Assembly (NCBI GenBank): GCA_963776845.1
Contig: CAVZOJ010000002.1
Location: forward strand, 682,001-746,000
Direction: 5' to 3'
Source of the DNA: Roseitranquillus sp963776845
Lineage (GTDB): Bacteria > Pseudomonadota > Alphaproteobacteria > Rhodobacterales > Rhodobacteraceae
DNA: 64,000 bases
Shown piece by piece: positions 1 through 9,510 of the stretch. Made by a program: the position numbers and the translations under genes. Position 1 is the first letter of the stretch. Each line of letters opens with the position of its first letter. The notes below the pieces were generated by a model. The model saw nothing but the letters and a program-made list of their open reading frames with translations, made no database searches and was not told where the DNA came from.

Positions 1-733
1 GAAATGGTCGACGATCTCGTCGTCGGTCCATGCGGCGCCGTCCTCGTCCTGCGCGCGGCACATGCGGCTGAAGAAGTCGTCGCCGCCGGTGGCGCGGCGG
101 ACCGGGATCATGTCGCGCAACGCGCGCGACATTCTCCGCCGCGCCGCGACGCCACGGCCCATCGGCGTCATAGGCAGGGGCACGCGGATGACCGCGAGTG
201 TCGCCGCGATCTCGTCGATCAGATCGGCATTCAGCTGCTCGGCTTCGGGGCTGTCGACCGGAAGCCCGAGGAACGTCGCCGCGCCAAGGCGCAAGGTCAG
301 CTCCTTGATTGCGGGGTGGAAGCGGAACGGCGCATCCGAGGGCCAATGCGAGAGCAGCCGCTCGGTCTCGGGGACGAGACGCTCGAGATAGGCCTGCATC
401 GCGTCCGCCCTGAATGCCGCCTGCATGATGCGGCGGTGTGCCCGGTGATCCTCGAAGTCGCGCAGCATCACGCCGCCCGAGAACATCCGCTCGATCAGCT
501 GCCATCCTTCGCGGCTGGAGAACGTCCTGTCACGGTCGAGCAGCACCATCTCGAGCGCGTCGGGATGCTGCAGCACGATCCGTTCAGTCCCAACGAGCGT
601 GACGCGGAAGACCTGCCCATAGGCCGTCGGCGTTCGCCTTCTGAAAGCCGTAGCTATCGCGGACGATGTCGAGCGTGTGGCCGACGAGAGGCTTCCGCGG
701 CGGGCCGGGCACGTGGGACAGGTCGAGCGGCAT
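1..733 (-). CDS. cytochrome P450, N-terminal part (cut by window edge, one frameshift)
   Basis: This is the first ~244 residues of a bacterial cytochrome P450, a heme monooxygenase; the I-helix, ExxR and heme-Cys regions lie beyond the left edge. The start at 733 gives the proline-rich N-terminus PLDLSHVPGPPRKPLVGH. The C-helix motif DHRAHRRIMQAAF, which contacts the heme propionates, is visible, and the last visible residues are TDDEIVDHF just before the I-helix. A one-base shift near 622 separates KANAD from YGQVFRV; protein similarity continues across it, so I treat it as a sequence error. The substrate cannot be told from this part. It lies 3' of the hut genes on the same strand with 224 bp between, in which I see nothing definite. 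Confidence 0.8.
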
Positions 734-957
734 CCGCGATCTCCAGGGTCGTTCGCGCGCAGCCTATCACGGTGTCTCGATTCGCAGCAGGACCCGGTCG
801 CGACGCCGGCGGCGGGGCATTCGCCAGGGCGACTGCCGCCTCGCCGCTGAGGGACGCGGCTCGTCTGCCGAGATGCACGGCGCACCATGCCGGGTGTGGG
901 GAGAATGCGTCGCATCAACGACACCGGAACGGGCGATGCTGCGCCTTGGCTCGTGGA

Positions 958-2640
958 CTACAGGATCGCCGGCAGGTTCAGCCCGTGTTCCCGGGCGCAG
1001 GCGATCGCGTCCTCATAGCCCGCGTCGGCGTGGCGCATCACCCCCGACGCCGGGTCGTTCCACAGCACGCGCGCGATCCGCCTGTCGGCATCCTCGGTCC
1101 CGTCGCAGCAGATCACCATGCCCGCGTGCTGGGAGAAGCCCATGCCGACGCCGCCGCCGTGGTGGATGCTGACCCAGGTCGCGCCCGACGCGCAATTGAG
1201 CAGCGCGTTGAGGAGCGGCCAGTCGGAGACGGCGTCGCTGCCGTCCTTCATCGCCTCGGTCTCGCGATTGGGGCTGGCGACGGAGCCACTGTCGAGGTGG
1301 TCGCGGCCGATGACGATGGGGGCCTTGAGCTCGCCGGAGCGGACCATCTCGTTGAAGGCGAGGCCGAGGCGGTGGCGCTGGCCGAGGCCGACCCAGCAGA
1401 TGCGGGCGGGCAGGCCCTGGAACGAGATCCGCTCGCGCGCCATGTCGAGCCACTGGTGCAGGTGGTCGTCGTCGGGGATGACCTCCTTCACCTTGGCGTC
1501 GGTCGCGTAGATGTCCTCGGGGTCGCCGGAGAGCGCGACCCAGCGGAACGGCCCCACGCCGCGGCAGAAGAGCGGGCGGATGTAGGCGGGGACGAAGCCG
1601 GGGAAGGCGAAGGCGTTCTCCAGCCCCTCCTCCTTGGCGACCTGGCGGATGTTGTTGCCGTAGTCGAGGGTGGGGACGCCCGCGTTCCAGAAGTCGACCA
1701 TCGCGGCGACGTGGGTCTTCATGCTGGCGCGGGCGGCCTGCTCGACCGCCTTGGGGTCGCTCTCCTGCTTGGCGCGCCATTCGGCGACGGTCCAGCCCTG
1801 CGGCAGGTAGCCGTGGAGCGGGTCGTGCGCGGAGGTCTGGTCGGTAACGATATCAGGGCGTACGCCGCCGTCCTTCATGCGGCGCACGAGCTCCGGGATA
1901 GACGTCGGCGGCATTGCCGATGAGGGCCACGGACTTGGCCTCGCCCGGCCTCGGTCCAGCGGCGCGATGAGGTCGAGCGCCTCGTCGAGGTCACGTGTTT
2001 TTTCGTCGACGTACCGGGTGCGCAGGCGAAAGTCTGCGCGGGTCTCGTCGCATTCGACGGCGAGGCAGCAGGCGCCGGCCATCACCGCCGCTAGCGGCTG
2101 CGCGCCGCCCATGCCGCCGAGGCCCGCAGTCAGGATCCAGCGGCCCGAGAGGTCGCCGTCGTAGTGCTGGCGCCCGGCCTCGACGAAGGTCTCGTAGGTG
2201 CCTTGCACGATGCCCTGGCTGCCGATGTAGATCCAGGATCCGGCTGTCATCTGGCCGTACATCATCAGGCCGCGGCGATCGAGCTCGCCGAAATGCTCCC
2301 ACGTCGCCCAGTGCGGCACCAGGTTGGAGTTCGCGATGAGGACGCGGGGGGCGTCGGCGTGGGTGCGGAAGACGCCGACGGGCTTGCCGGACTGCACCAG
2401 CAGCGTCTCGTCGTCGCCAAGGGTCTTGAGGGTGGCGACGATGGTGTCGAAGTCGGCCCAGGTGCGGGCGGCGCGGCCGATGCCGCCGTAGACGACGAGC
2501 TCGTGCGGGTTCTCGGCGACGTCGGGATGCAGGTTGTTCATCAGCATCCGCATCGGCGCTTCGGTCAGCCAGCTCTTCGCGCTGATCTCGGGGCCCGTCG
2601 GCGGGTAGACGTCGCGCTGGTTGTGGCGGGGGGTGGTCAT
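958..2640 (-). CDS. hutU: urocanate hydratase (urocanase)
   Basis: HutU hydrates urocanate to 4-imidazolone-5-propionate in the cytosol using tightly bound NAD+. The 560-residue product has the usual length. It shows the family N-terminus (TGPEISAKSWLTEAPMRML), the glycine-rich segment GLGGMGGAQPLAAVMAGA and the GLPARICWVGLG segment carrying the conserved Cys near the active site. The ATG at 2640 overlaps the hutG stop (ATGA), so it is translationally coupled as the last gene of hutI-hutH-hutG-hutU. Oddity: near 1900-1975 the reading frame encodes nonsense (RARPSPWPSSAMPPTS), whereas another frame gives the expected EAKSVALIGNAADVYP. About three compensating indels in ~70 bp leave the overall frame open. 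Confidence 0.95.
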   Translation of the reverse strand: MTTPRHNQRDVYPPTGPEISAKSWLTEAPMRMLMNNLHPDVAENPHELVVYGGIGRAARTWADFDTIVATLKTLGDDETLLVQSGKPVGVFRTHADAPRVLIANSNLVPHWATWEHFGELDRRGLMMYGQMTAGSWIYIGSQGIVQGTYETFVEAGRQHYDGDLSGRWILTAGLGGMGGAQPLAAVMAGACCLAVECDETRADFRLRTRYVDEKTRDLDEALDLIAPLDRGRARPSPWPSSAMPPTSIPELVRRMKDGGVRPDIVTDQTSAHDPLHGYLPQGWTVAEWRAKQESDPKAVEQAARASMKTHVAAMVDFWNAGVPTLDYGNNIRQVAKEEGLENAFAFPGFVPAYIRPLFCRGVGPFRWVALSGDPEDIYATDAKVKEVIPDDDHLHQWLDMARERISFQGLPARICWVGLGQRHRLGLAFNEMVRSGELKAPIVIGRDHLDSGSVASPNRETEAMKDGSDAVSDWPLLNALLNCASGATWVSIHHGGGVGMGFSQHAGMVICCDGTEDADRRIARVLWNDPASGVMRHADAGYEDAIACAREHGLNLPAIL

Positions 2641-3437
2641 GCGGTGCCTCCGAGCTGCGGCGCCAGGTCGGCGAGGCGTTCGAGGATGGTGCGGAGGGTC
2701 GCGCGGAGCCTTTCGGCGCGGTCCTCGCGCCAGGTCCAAGGCGGGGTCTCGTCCATGTAGGCGGACTGCGCGATCTCCATCTGGATGGCGTGCAGGCCCT
2801 CGTTTGGGCGGCCGTAGTAGCGGGTGGTCCAGCCGCCGCGGAAGCGGCCGTTGACGACGTGGCTGTAGCCGCTCTCGGCGCAGGCGTCGGCGACAGCCGC
2901 CTCGACGCGCGGGTCGCAGGTGCGTCCGCCGTCGGTGCCGATGGAGAGGTCGGGCAGGGTGCCGTCGAAGAGGTAGGGGATGCGCGAGCGGATCGAGTGG
3001 CAGTCGTAGAGGATCGCGACGCCGTGCTCCTGCCGCACCCGCTCGAGCTCACCGGCGAGGGCGCCGTGATAGTGCGCGTGGTAGTCGTTGCGGCGGCGCT
3101 CGATCTCTTGCCCGTCGGGCTCGCAGCCGCCCTCGTAGATCGGATTGCCGTCGAAGTCGGTGACTGGGCAGAGGCCGGTCGTGTTCCGGTCGGGATAGAG
3201 GCTCTCGCCCGTCGGGTCACGGTTGGCGTCGATGACATAGCGGTGGAAATTCGCCCGGACTGTCGAGGCACCGGGCAAGAGCCCGTCGTAGAGGCGGTCG
3301 ACATGCCAGTCGGTATCGGCCAGTGCGCGGCCGGTTTCGTTCAGGCGGTCTGCCACCTCGTCCGGCAGCCAGGTGCCGGCATGGGGCAGGCCGAGGACGA
3401 TCGGCAGCGTGCCTTCTTTCACTTCGACGGACTGCAT
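2637..3437 (-). CDS. hutG: N-formylglutamate amidohydrolase (deformylase)
   Basis: HutG hydrolyses N-formyl-L-glutamate to glutamate and formate, the last step of the HutF-type histidine pathway. The 266-residue product is intact and full length. Metal/active-site signatures include LPHAGTWLP near the N-terminus and LYDCHSIRS in the middle, typical of the FGase family. The start at 3437 overlaps the hutH stop (TGATG) and the end overlaps the hutU start, so the gene is embedded in a tightly coupled operon. The presence of hutF in the same window supports formylglutamate rather than formiminoglutamate as the substrate. Confidence 0.95.
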   Translation of the reverse strand: MQSVEVKEGTLPIVLGLPHAGTWLPDEVADRLNETGRALADTDWHVDRLYDGLLPGASTVRANFHRYVIDANRDPTGESLYPDRNTTGLCPVTDFDGNPIYEGGCEPDGQEIERRRNDYHAHYHGALAGELERVRQEHGVAILYDCHSIRSRIPYLFDGTLPDLSIGTDGGRTCDPRVEAAVADACAESGYSHVVNGRFRGGWTTRYYGRPNEGLHAIQMEIAQSAYMDETPPWTWREDRAERLRATLRTILERLADLAPQLGGTA

Positions 3438-4972
3438 CAGGTCTCCTCGAGCGTCAGGGTGGCGTCGGCGGCCTCGCAGACGGCGCCGCTGCGAATGAGG
3501 TCGGTCGCACGTTCGATGTCCGGCACCATGTAGCGGTCATCGCCGGAGCGCGGCGACGTCGGCCCGCAATCGCTCGATGACCGCCGAAAGGCGTGCGAGA
3601 GGTCGAGAGCGGCGCGCGAAACTCGACGCCCTGCGCGGCGCACAGCAGTTCGATGCCGAGGATGACCTCGAGATTGTCGCACATCCGGCCGAGCCGCCTC
3701 GCGCCGTGGGCGGCCATGCTCACATGGTCCTCCTGGTTGGCGCTGGTCGGCGTCGAATCCGTGGAGCAGGGGTTGGCGAGGTGCTTGTTCTCGCTCATCA
3801 GCGCGGCGGTCGTCACCTCGGCGATCATGAAGCCGGAGTTCAGGCCCGGCTCCGGCGTCAGGAACGGCGGCAGGTCGTGGCTGAGCGTCGGGTCGACCAT
3901 CAGCGCGACGCGGCGCTGGGCGATGGCCCCGATCTCGGCCACGGCGAGCGCGATCTGGTCGGCGGCGAAGGCCACGGGCTCGGCATGGAAGTTGCCGCCC
4001 GAGACGATGCGCCCGTCCCCCATCAGCACCAGGGGGTTGTCGGTGACGGCGTTGGCCTCGATCCGCAGCGTGCGCGCGGCAAAGCGCAGCAGGTCCACTG
4101 CGGCGCCGACGACCTGCGGCACGCAGCGGATGCAGTAGGGGTCCTGCACGCGGGGGTCGCCGGTGCGGTGGCTCTCGCGTATCTCGGAGCCGTGCATGAT
4201 CTCGCGCATCGCGCGCGCGACGTCGATCTGCCCCTCATGGCCGCGCAACGCGTGGATCTCCGGCAGCAGCGGCGCGGTCGAGCCCATGATCGCGTCGGTA
4301 GAAAGGGCAGCAGTCACCGTCGAGGCCGTCGCCGCACGCCAGGCGCGCCAGAGGCCCGGTCAGGGCGCAGGCGGTCGCGAACTGCGTGCCGTTGATGAGC
4401 GCCAGCCCCTCCTTCGGCCCGAGCGCGATCGGCGCCAGCCCGGCCTCTCGCAGCGCCTCTGCCGATGGCATTCGCCGGCCGCGCAGCCTCGCCTGGCCTT
4501 CGCCGATCATCGTCGCTGCCATGTGCGCGAGTGGCGCGAGGTCGCCGGAGGCGCCGACCGAGCCCTGTGAAGGGACCACCGGCGTGACGTCTGCCGCCAG
4601 CATCGCCTCGATCAGCGCGATGACCTCCCAGCGGACGCCGGAGGCGCCGCGGCCGAGCGACAGCAGCTTCAGCGCCAGCATCAGTCGCGTCGTCGGGACG
4701 TCGAGGGGCTCTCCCACGCCGCAGCAATGGCTGAGCACGAGGTTGCGTTGCAGCGCCGCCGTGTCAGATGCGGCGATCTTGACGGAAGCGAGCTTGCCGA
4801 AGCCGGTATTGACCCCGTAGACCGCCTCGTCTCCCGCCGCAGCCTTGGCGATCGCCGCGGCCGCGGCCTCCACCTGCGGCTGGACAGCTGGGTCTATGCG
4901 GGCCGGTATGCCATCGCGCCAGATCCGCTCGAGGTCGCGGAGCGGGATGTCGCCGGGGGTCAGCGTCAGCAT
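3437..4972 (-). CDS. hutH: histidine ammonia-lyase (three frameshifts)
   Basis: HutH deaminates L-histidine non-oxidatively to urocanate, the first step of the pathway. The N-terminal 225 residues contain GSVGASGDLAPLAH, whose Ala-Ser-Gly cyclises to the MIO electrophile. The central part (TAALSTDAIMGS to GVEFRAPL) holds the conserved second half, and the C-terminus ends DDRYMVPDIERATDLI. These pieces lie in different frames, with shifts near 4318, 3580 and 3547. Summed they give about the normal 510 residues, so the gene is probably intact in the organism and the shifts are errors. It overlaps hutI by 7 bp upstream and hutG by 1 bp downstream. Confidence 0.92.
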
Positions 4973-6165
4973 TCCCGGCCCCCGAACCAGCGCGCGTGAA
5001 GCGGGTTGAAGCCGATGCGGTACGCCAGTTCCGCCGGCGCATCCACGTCCCAGACAGCGAGGTCCGCCCGCAGGCCCGGGGCGAGGCGGCCCGTATCATC
5101 GAGCCCGAGGGCGCGAGCCGCGTTCCTCGTTGCACCGCGCAGGGCGTCCTCCGGTGTCAACCGGAACAGAGTGCAGGCCATGTTCAACGCCAGTAGGATC
5201 GAGGTGAGCGGCGATGATCCCGGGTTGCAGTCCGTCGCGACGGCCATCGCCACGCCGTACTCCCGAAAGGCAGCGACGGGCGGAACCTGCGTCTCGCGCA
5301 GCGTGTAGAAGGCGCCCGGCAGCAGCACGGCGACGCTGCCGGACCGCGCGAGGGCTTCGGCATCCTCCGCCGTGGCATATTCGACATGGTCGGCTGAGAG
5401 CCCCTGACGTTCAGCCACGAGGTGGGTTCCGCCCAGGTGCGACAGCTGCTCGGCATGCAGCTTCACCGGCAGTCCCAGGTCCGCCGCCCGGTCGAAGACG
5501 CGGCCCATCTGGTCCGGCGTGAACGCGATCCCCTCGCAGAAGCCGTCGACCGCATCGACGAGGCCATCTGCGTGAGCGGCCTCTAGCGTCGGGACGCAGA
5601 CCTCGTCGATATAGTCGTCAGGCCGGCCGGCGTACTCTGGCGGTACGGCGTGGGCGCCGAGGAAGCTCGTCCGGACGCGCACCGGTCGGTGCAGCGCGAT
5701 CTCACGCGCGACGCGGAGCATCCGAAGCTCGGTCCCGGTGTCGAGCCCGTATCCCGACTTGATCTCGATCGTCGTCACGCCCTCGCCGAGCAGCGCGTCG
5801 ACCCGTGGCAGCGCCGCGACGAGTAGCGCGTCGTGATCGGCCTGACGTGTCGCGCGCACGGTCGAGACGATGCCGCCACCGGCGCGCGCGATCTCCTCGT
5901 AACTCGCGCCTTCCAGCCGCATCTCGAACTCGCGCGCCCGGTCGCCGCCATGGACGACGTGGGTGTGGCAATCAATGAGGCCGGGCGTCATCAGTCGACC
6001 GCCGAGATCGCGGACCTCGCCGCCCGTCACCGGAAGCTCGCGGAGGGGGCCAACCCACGCGATCCGCTCGCCGTCGAGGACGATGGCGGCGTCATCGAGG
6101 AGGCCGTAGGGAGCGTCACCCTCCATCGTCGCAATCCTGGCGTTCTTGAGGACCGTCCGTGTCAT
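4966..6165 (-). CDS. hutI: imidazolonepropionase
   Basis: HutI hydrolyses 4-imidazolone-5-propionate to N-formimino-L-glutamate; it is a metal-dependent amidohydrolase. The ATG at 6165 gives TRTVLKNARIATME, the usual start, rather than the upstream in-frame ATG at 6213. The product is 399 residues and intact. Metal and substrate residues are visible in DCHTHVVHGGDRAREFE, KLHAEQLSHLGG, SADHVEYAT and VATDCNPGSSP. It is the first gene of the minus-strand hut operon and is divergent from hutF with only ~47 bp between them, so both promoters must sit in or upstream of that gap. Confidence 0.96.
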   Translation of the reverse strand: MTRTVLKNARIATMEGDAPYGLLDDAAIVLDGERIAWVGPLRELPVTGGEVRDLGGRLMTPGLIDCHTHVVHGGDRAREFEMRLEGASYEEIARAGGGIVSTVRATRQADHDALLVAALPRVDALLGEGVTTIEIKSGYGLDTGTELRMLRVAREIALHRPVRVRTSFLGAHAVPPEYAGRPDDYIDEVCVPTLEAAHADGLVDAVDGFCEGIAFTPDQMGRVFDRAADLGLPVKLHAEQLSHLGGTHLVAERQGLSADHVEYATAEDAEALARSGSVAVLLPGAFYTLRETQVPPVAAFREYGVAMAVATDCNPGSSPLTSILLALNMACTLFRLTPEDALRGATRNAARALGLDDTGRLAPGLRADLAVWDVDAPAELAYRIGFNPLHARWFGGREC

Positions 6166-6212
6166 CGCCGCTTGATGGGACTGCGCAGAAGGACAATAGG
6201 TCTGCAGGACCA

Positions 6213-7603
6213 ATGGCTGTCAACGTGGATCGCGTGATGCAGGTTCTCTGGACGGACCACGCTCTCCTCGCGGATGGCTGGCAGAGGGGCGTCCGCGTCG
6301 TGGTGCGCGACGACGGTCGGATCGGGTCGGTGACGGCAGAAAGCGCGCCCGAGGGCGATCGCCTGTCAATCCTGCTGCCGTCGCCGGCCAACCTTCATTC
6401 CCATGCGTTTCAGCGTGCGATGGCGGGGCTGACCGAAGCGCGGGGCCCGGACCCGCAGGACAGCTTCTGGACCTGGCGGCAGCTCATGTACCGCTTCCTC
6501 GACCGGTTGACGCCAGATGACGTCGAGGCGATCGCGGCTTTCGTGCAGATGGAGATGCTGGAGGCGGGCTACGCGGCGGTCGGCGAGTTCCACTATCTGC
6601 ATCACGCGCCAGACGGCGCCCCGTTCGATCGCCTCGCCGAGATGTCCGACCGGATCATCGCGGCGGCAGCGGAGAGCGGGATCGGTCTGACGCTGCTGCC
6701 CGTGCTCTACCGCTGGGGTGGGTGCGACCGGCGGGCTCTCGGCCCGGGACAGGTCCGCTTCGGCAACGACCTCGACCGCTTCGCGCGGCTCCACGTTGAG
6801 GCGCGCCAGGCCATTGCCGCGCTGCCCCACGACGCCCGGATCGGCATCGCGCCGCATTCGCTACGCGCCGTCGATCCCGCGTCGCTCGCCGCCTGCTTGC
6901 GGCTCGCGGGCGACGGTCCCATCCACATGCACCTCGCGGAGCAGGCGGCCGAGGTCGAGGAGGTCGCCGCCGCATGGGGGCGGCGACCGGTCGAGTGGCT
7001 GCTGGAGAATGCCGACCCCGACGGCCGCTGGTGCCTGATCCACTGCACGCAGATGCAGCCGCACGAGACCGAGGCGCTGGCGGCCACGGGCACCGTGGCC
7101 GGGCTGTGCCCGATCACCGAGTTCGAGCCTTGGCGACGGCATCTTCGACGGCGTCCGCTTCACCTCTGCCGGAGGCCGGTTTGGCGTCGGATCGGACAGC
7201 AACATCCGGATTCTCGCTGTCCGAGGAACTCAGGGCGCTGGAGTACTCTCAGCGTCTGCGCGACCGCACGCGCGCCGCGTTGGCCGAGCCGGGCCGCTCC
7301 ACCGGGCGGCGTCTGCTGGAGGATGCGGCGGCGGGCGGCGCGCGGGCGATCTGCCGTGGCGCCGGCCGGATCGAGGCGGGCAGCTGGGCAGATCTCGTCG
7401 CGCTCGACGGGGCCGCGATCGACCTGGCCGGACGGGTGGGGGACACCTTGATCGACGCGTGGATCTTTGCCGGCGACGACCGGCTGGTGCGCGACGTCTG
7501 GTCGGCGGGCCGCCATGTGGTTCAGGAGGGGCGACACCGGCAGCGGCCGCAGATCGCGCAACGCTACGCGGCCGTCCTCACGCGCCTCGCGGACGCCATC
7601 TGA
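6213..7603 (+). CDS. hutF: formimidoylglutamate deiminase (two frameshifts)
   Basis: HutF deiminates N-formimino-L-glutamate to N-formyl-L-glutamate plus ammonia, the step that distinguishes this five-enzyme route. It is an amidohydrolase-superfamily protein of about 460 residues. Metal-binding elements are ANLHSHAFQRAMAGL, HMHLAEQ, LIHCTQM and the GVGSDSN aspartate motif, the last seen only after correcting a shift near 7125. A second shift near 7208 joins it to SLSEELRALEYSQRLR, which then runs to the stop at 7603. The start at 6213 has an AGGA just upstream; a downstream ATG at 6237 (MQVLWTDHALL) fits the family N-terminus as well. No hut regulator is visible in the window. Confidence 0.92.
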
Positions 7604-7749
7604 GAGCCTCCGAAGCGGCAGGCTGGGCGGGTTCCCCCCCGGCGCGTTGATCCCGCGAGACTGGCATGGATGAGCTTGCGATAGGGACACGGTCGCCCCG
7701 TTGCGGCGGGCGCTCCGCCACAGAAAATCGTGACACGAGGCCAAGGCCG

Positions 7750-7766
7750 AGGTTTGAGCCAAACCT
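7750..7766. terminator. stem-loop between convergent hutF and kdgK
   Basis: AGGTTTG-AGC-CAAACCT forms a perfect 7-bp stem with a 3-base loop, followed on the plus strand by ATTCTTT. It lies in the 225-bp gap between the convergent ends of hutF and kdgK and could terminate in both directions. The T-run is short, so this is a moderate candidate only. Confidence 0.45.
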
Positions 7767-7828
7767 ATTCTTTGGTCCGCAACTGGCTTCTCTGCCGCAG
7801 CGCGCCGTCGGCCCCGGCCCGATCGGGT

Positions 7829-8719
7829 TCAGAGGACGAGCGCGCCCCTTCGGGTCACGACCGTTGCCGCGAGCTGACAGCCCGACACGATCGCCGCCTC
7901 GAAATCCTCGCCCGCAAGGAGGGACGCCAGGGCGGCGGCGTTGAAGGAATTGCCGGCGGCTGTCGTGTCGACGATCTCCTCCAGCGGCTGGGGCTGCACC
8001 CGGTGCAGCGCGCCGTCCTCGTCGATGCCGAGGACGGTCCCGGCGCCGTTCTTGACGATGACCCGTGTCGCGCCGCACGCACGGTAGCGATCCGCCGTCG
8101 CCTCGATCGAGGGGTCGGCGAAATGCGTCGCCTCGTCTTCGAAGGAAGGCAGCGCGATGTCGGCCACGCGCGCGGCCTTCGTGATCCACTCCCGCATCTC
8201 GTCGAGGCTCGACCAGAGCCGGGGGCGCATGTTCGGGTCGAAGGCGACGGTCACGCCCGCGGCGCGTGCATCGGCAAGGCTGCTTAGCAGCGCCTCTCTT
8301 CCCTCTGGCGGCAGGATCGCCACGGTGATGCCGGAGACGTAGGCAACGTCGCGCGCGCTCTCGACTCGCGGCAGTCGTTCTAGTCCGTCGGCGAGACAGC
8401 GCGCGGCGGAGGTGTCGCGCCAGTATGAGAAGCTGCGCTCTCCATCGGCGAGCCGGACGAGGTAGAGGCCCACCGTCCGGCCGGGGATTTCCCGCACCTC
8501 CGGGATGATGCCCGCGCCGCGCATGAAGCCGACCATGGTGCGAGAGATGTCGTCGTCGCCGACGGCCGTGAGGTAGGCAACGTCATACTCCGAGGACAGC
8601 AGCCTTCGCGCATACCAGGCGGTATTGAAGGTGTCGCCTGCAAATCCCATCGCGTAGCTGCCGCCGCCGTCGGGCGCCATCTCGATCATGCATTCGCCGA
8701 TGGCCAGGAAGCAGGTCAC
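7829..8719 (-). CDS. kdgK: 2-keto-3-deoxygluconate kinase (PfkB family), catalytic Asp replaced by Asn
   Basis: KdgK phosphorylates 2-keto-3-deoxy-D-gluconate to KDPG. The 296-residue product begins at GTG 8719, overlapping the GntR stop (GTGA), giving TCFLAIGECMIEMAPDGGG. PfkB features are the N-terminal glycine-rich substrate motif (GGGSYAMGFAGDTFNTAWY) and the C-terminal ATP/anion-hole motif. The latter reads DTTAAGNSFNAA where the family has DTTxAGDSF: the catalytic base Asp is Asn at residue 257 (codon 7949-7951, AAT on the minus strand). The neighbouring uxaA/kduD genes make KDG, so the kinase role is well supported by context. The Asn is either a single-base error or a genuine loss of the catalytic base. 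Confidence 0.88.
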   Translation of the reverse strand: MTCFLAIGECMIEMAPDGGGSYAMGFAGDTFNTAWYARRLLSSEYDVAYLTAVGDDDISRTMVGFMRGAGIIPEVREIPGRTVGLYLVRLADGERSFSYWRDTSAARCLADGLERLPRVESARDVAYVSGITVAILPPEGREALLSSLADARAAGVTVAFDPNMRPRLWSSLDEMREWITKAARVADIALPSFEDEATHFADPSIEATADRYRACGATRVIVKNGAGTVLGIDEDGALHRVQPQPLEEIVDTTAAGNSFNAAALASLLAGEDFEAAIVSGCQLAATVVTRRGALVL

Positions 8720-9456
8720 GTCTCGGGCTCCTCGAAATAGTCGGCGTGGTCGGCGCGGATCTGGGCGATGATGCCGGCGATACGCGAAAGGTGCCGGCGC
8801 ATCCAGTCCACCGCCTCGGCCTTGTCCCCTCGTCGCAGCGCCCCGACGATGTGCCGGTGGTCGTCGAGCGCGCTCTCCGCACCGAAGGACAGCGACAGAT
8901 AGCGGACACGGTCCATGTGCGCCTTGTTCTCGCGGATCAGGGCCCACGCGTACTCATGACCGGAGATGCGGCAGAGCAGGCGGTGAAAGTCGTCGTCGAG
9001 GGCGTGGAAGTGCAGCTTCTCTCCGGCGCCCACCGCCGCCGCCTGCGTGGTCAGCAGGGCGTCGATCTCGATGAAATCCGCCGCGGTGATGCGGTCGATC
9101 GCGATCGCGGTCGTCTCCACCTCCAGCGCGGTGCGGATGAAGCGCGCCTGATGCACCGCATCCTCGGAGATTCGGGTCACGGTCGTCGCCCGCTGCGGCC
9201 GGATCAGCAGGAAGCCGAGCTGCGACAGGCGATAGAACGCATCGCGCACCGGCTGGCGCGAGACGCCCATCTGCCGTGCGACGTCGGCCTCCGACAGCCG
9301 CGCGCCGGGCGGCAGCGCAAGGGCGACGATGCGATTGTAGAGTTCGTCGAACACGATGTCCGCGGTGGAGGCGGGACGCAGGCTCTCGATCGATGTGAGG
9401 CGGCCTTCAGGCACGACGCTCCCCGCTTCGAGTTGACGGCTCTGATATGCTAGCAT
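8716..9456 (-). CDS. GntR-family (FadR subfamily) regulator of uronate catabolism
   Basis: An N-terminal winged helix-turn-helix (YNRIVALALPPGARLSEADV and ARQMGVSRQPVRDAFYRL) is followed by an all-helical FCD effector domain with D/H metal-type residues (FHALDDDFH, then HRHIVGALRRGD). This places it in the FadR/UxuR-type GntR group, which usually senses uronates or their keto derivatives. It is 246 residues from ATG 9456. That ATG lies inside a perfect palindrome, and a GTG at 9414 has a GGGGAG ribosome-binding site a few bases upstream, so translation may really start there. It is coupled to kdgK and divergent from uxaC. I infer repression of the whole uronate locus and of itself. Confidence 0.87.
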   Translation of the reverse strand: MLAYQSRQLEAGSVVPEGRLTSIESLRPASTADIVFDELYNRIVALALPPGARLSEADVARQMGVSRQPVRDAFYRLSQLGFLLIRPQRATTVTRISEDAVHQARFIRTALEVETTAIAIDRITAADFIEIDALLTTQAAAVGAGEKLHFHALDDDFHRLLCRISGHEYAWALIRENKAHMDRVRYLSLSFGAESALDDHRHIVGALRRGDKAEAVDWMRRHLSRIAGIIAQIRADHADYFEEPET

Positions 9457-9461
9457 ATTAG
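9433..9461 (+). promoter_or_regulatory. uxaC promoter with palindromic operator
   Basis: TTGACG (9433-9438), a 17-base spacer and TATTAG (9456-9461) make a plausible sigma-70 promoter reading toward uxaC. The perfect 14-bp palindrome ATATGCTAGCATAT (9445-9458) covers most of the spacer and enters the -10 box. It also contains the first candidate start codon of the divergent GntR gene. Position and symmetry suggest the GntR operator; this is inference from sequence layout. Confidence 0.65.
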
Positions 9462-9510
9462 AAGGCCGAGATTTGTGAAGCCCAGAGTTTCACCGGGGTG
9501 CGGAGGTACG

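Noticed and set aside
4..1923. A 639-residue plus-strand ORF across the P450 and hutU region
   Set aside because: It is the antisense shadow of two recognisable minus-strand genes; its composition is Arg/Ala-rich nonsense with no family pattern.
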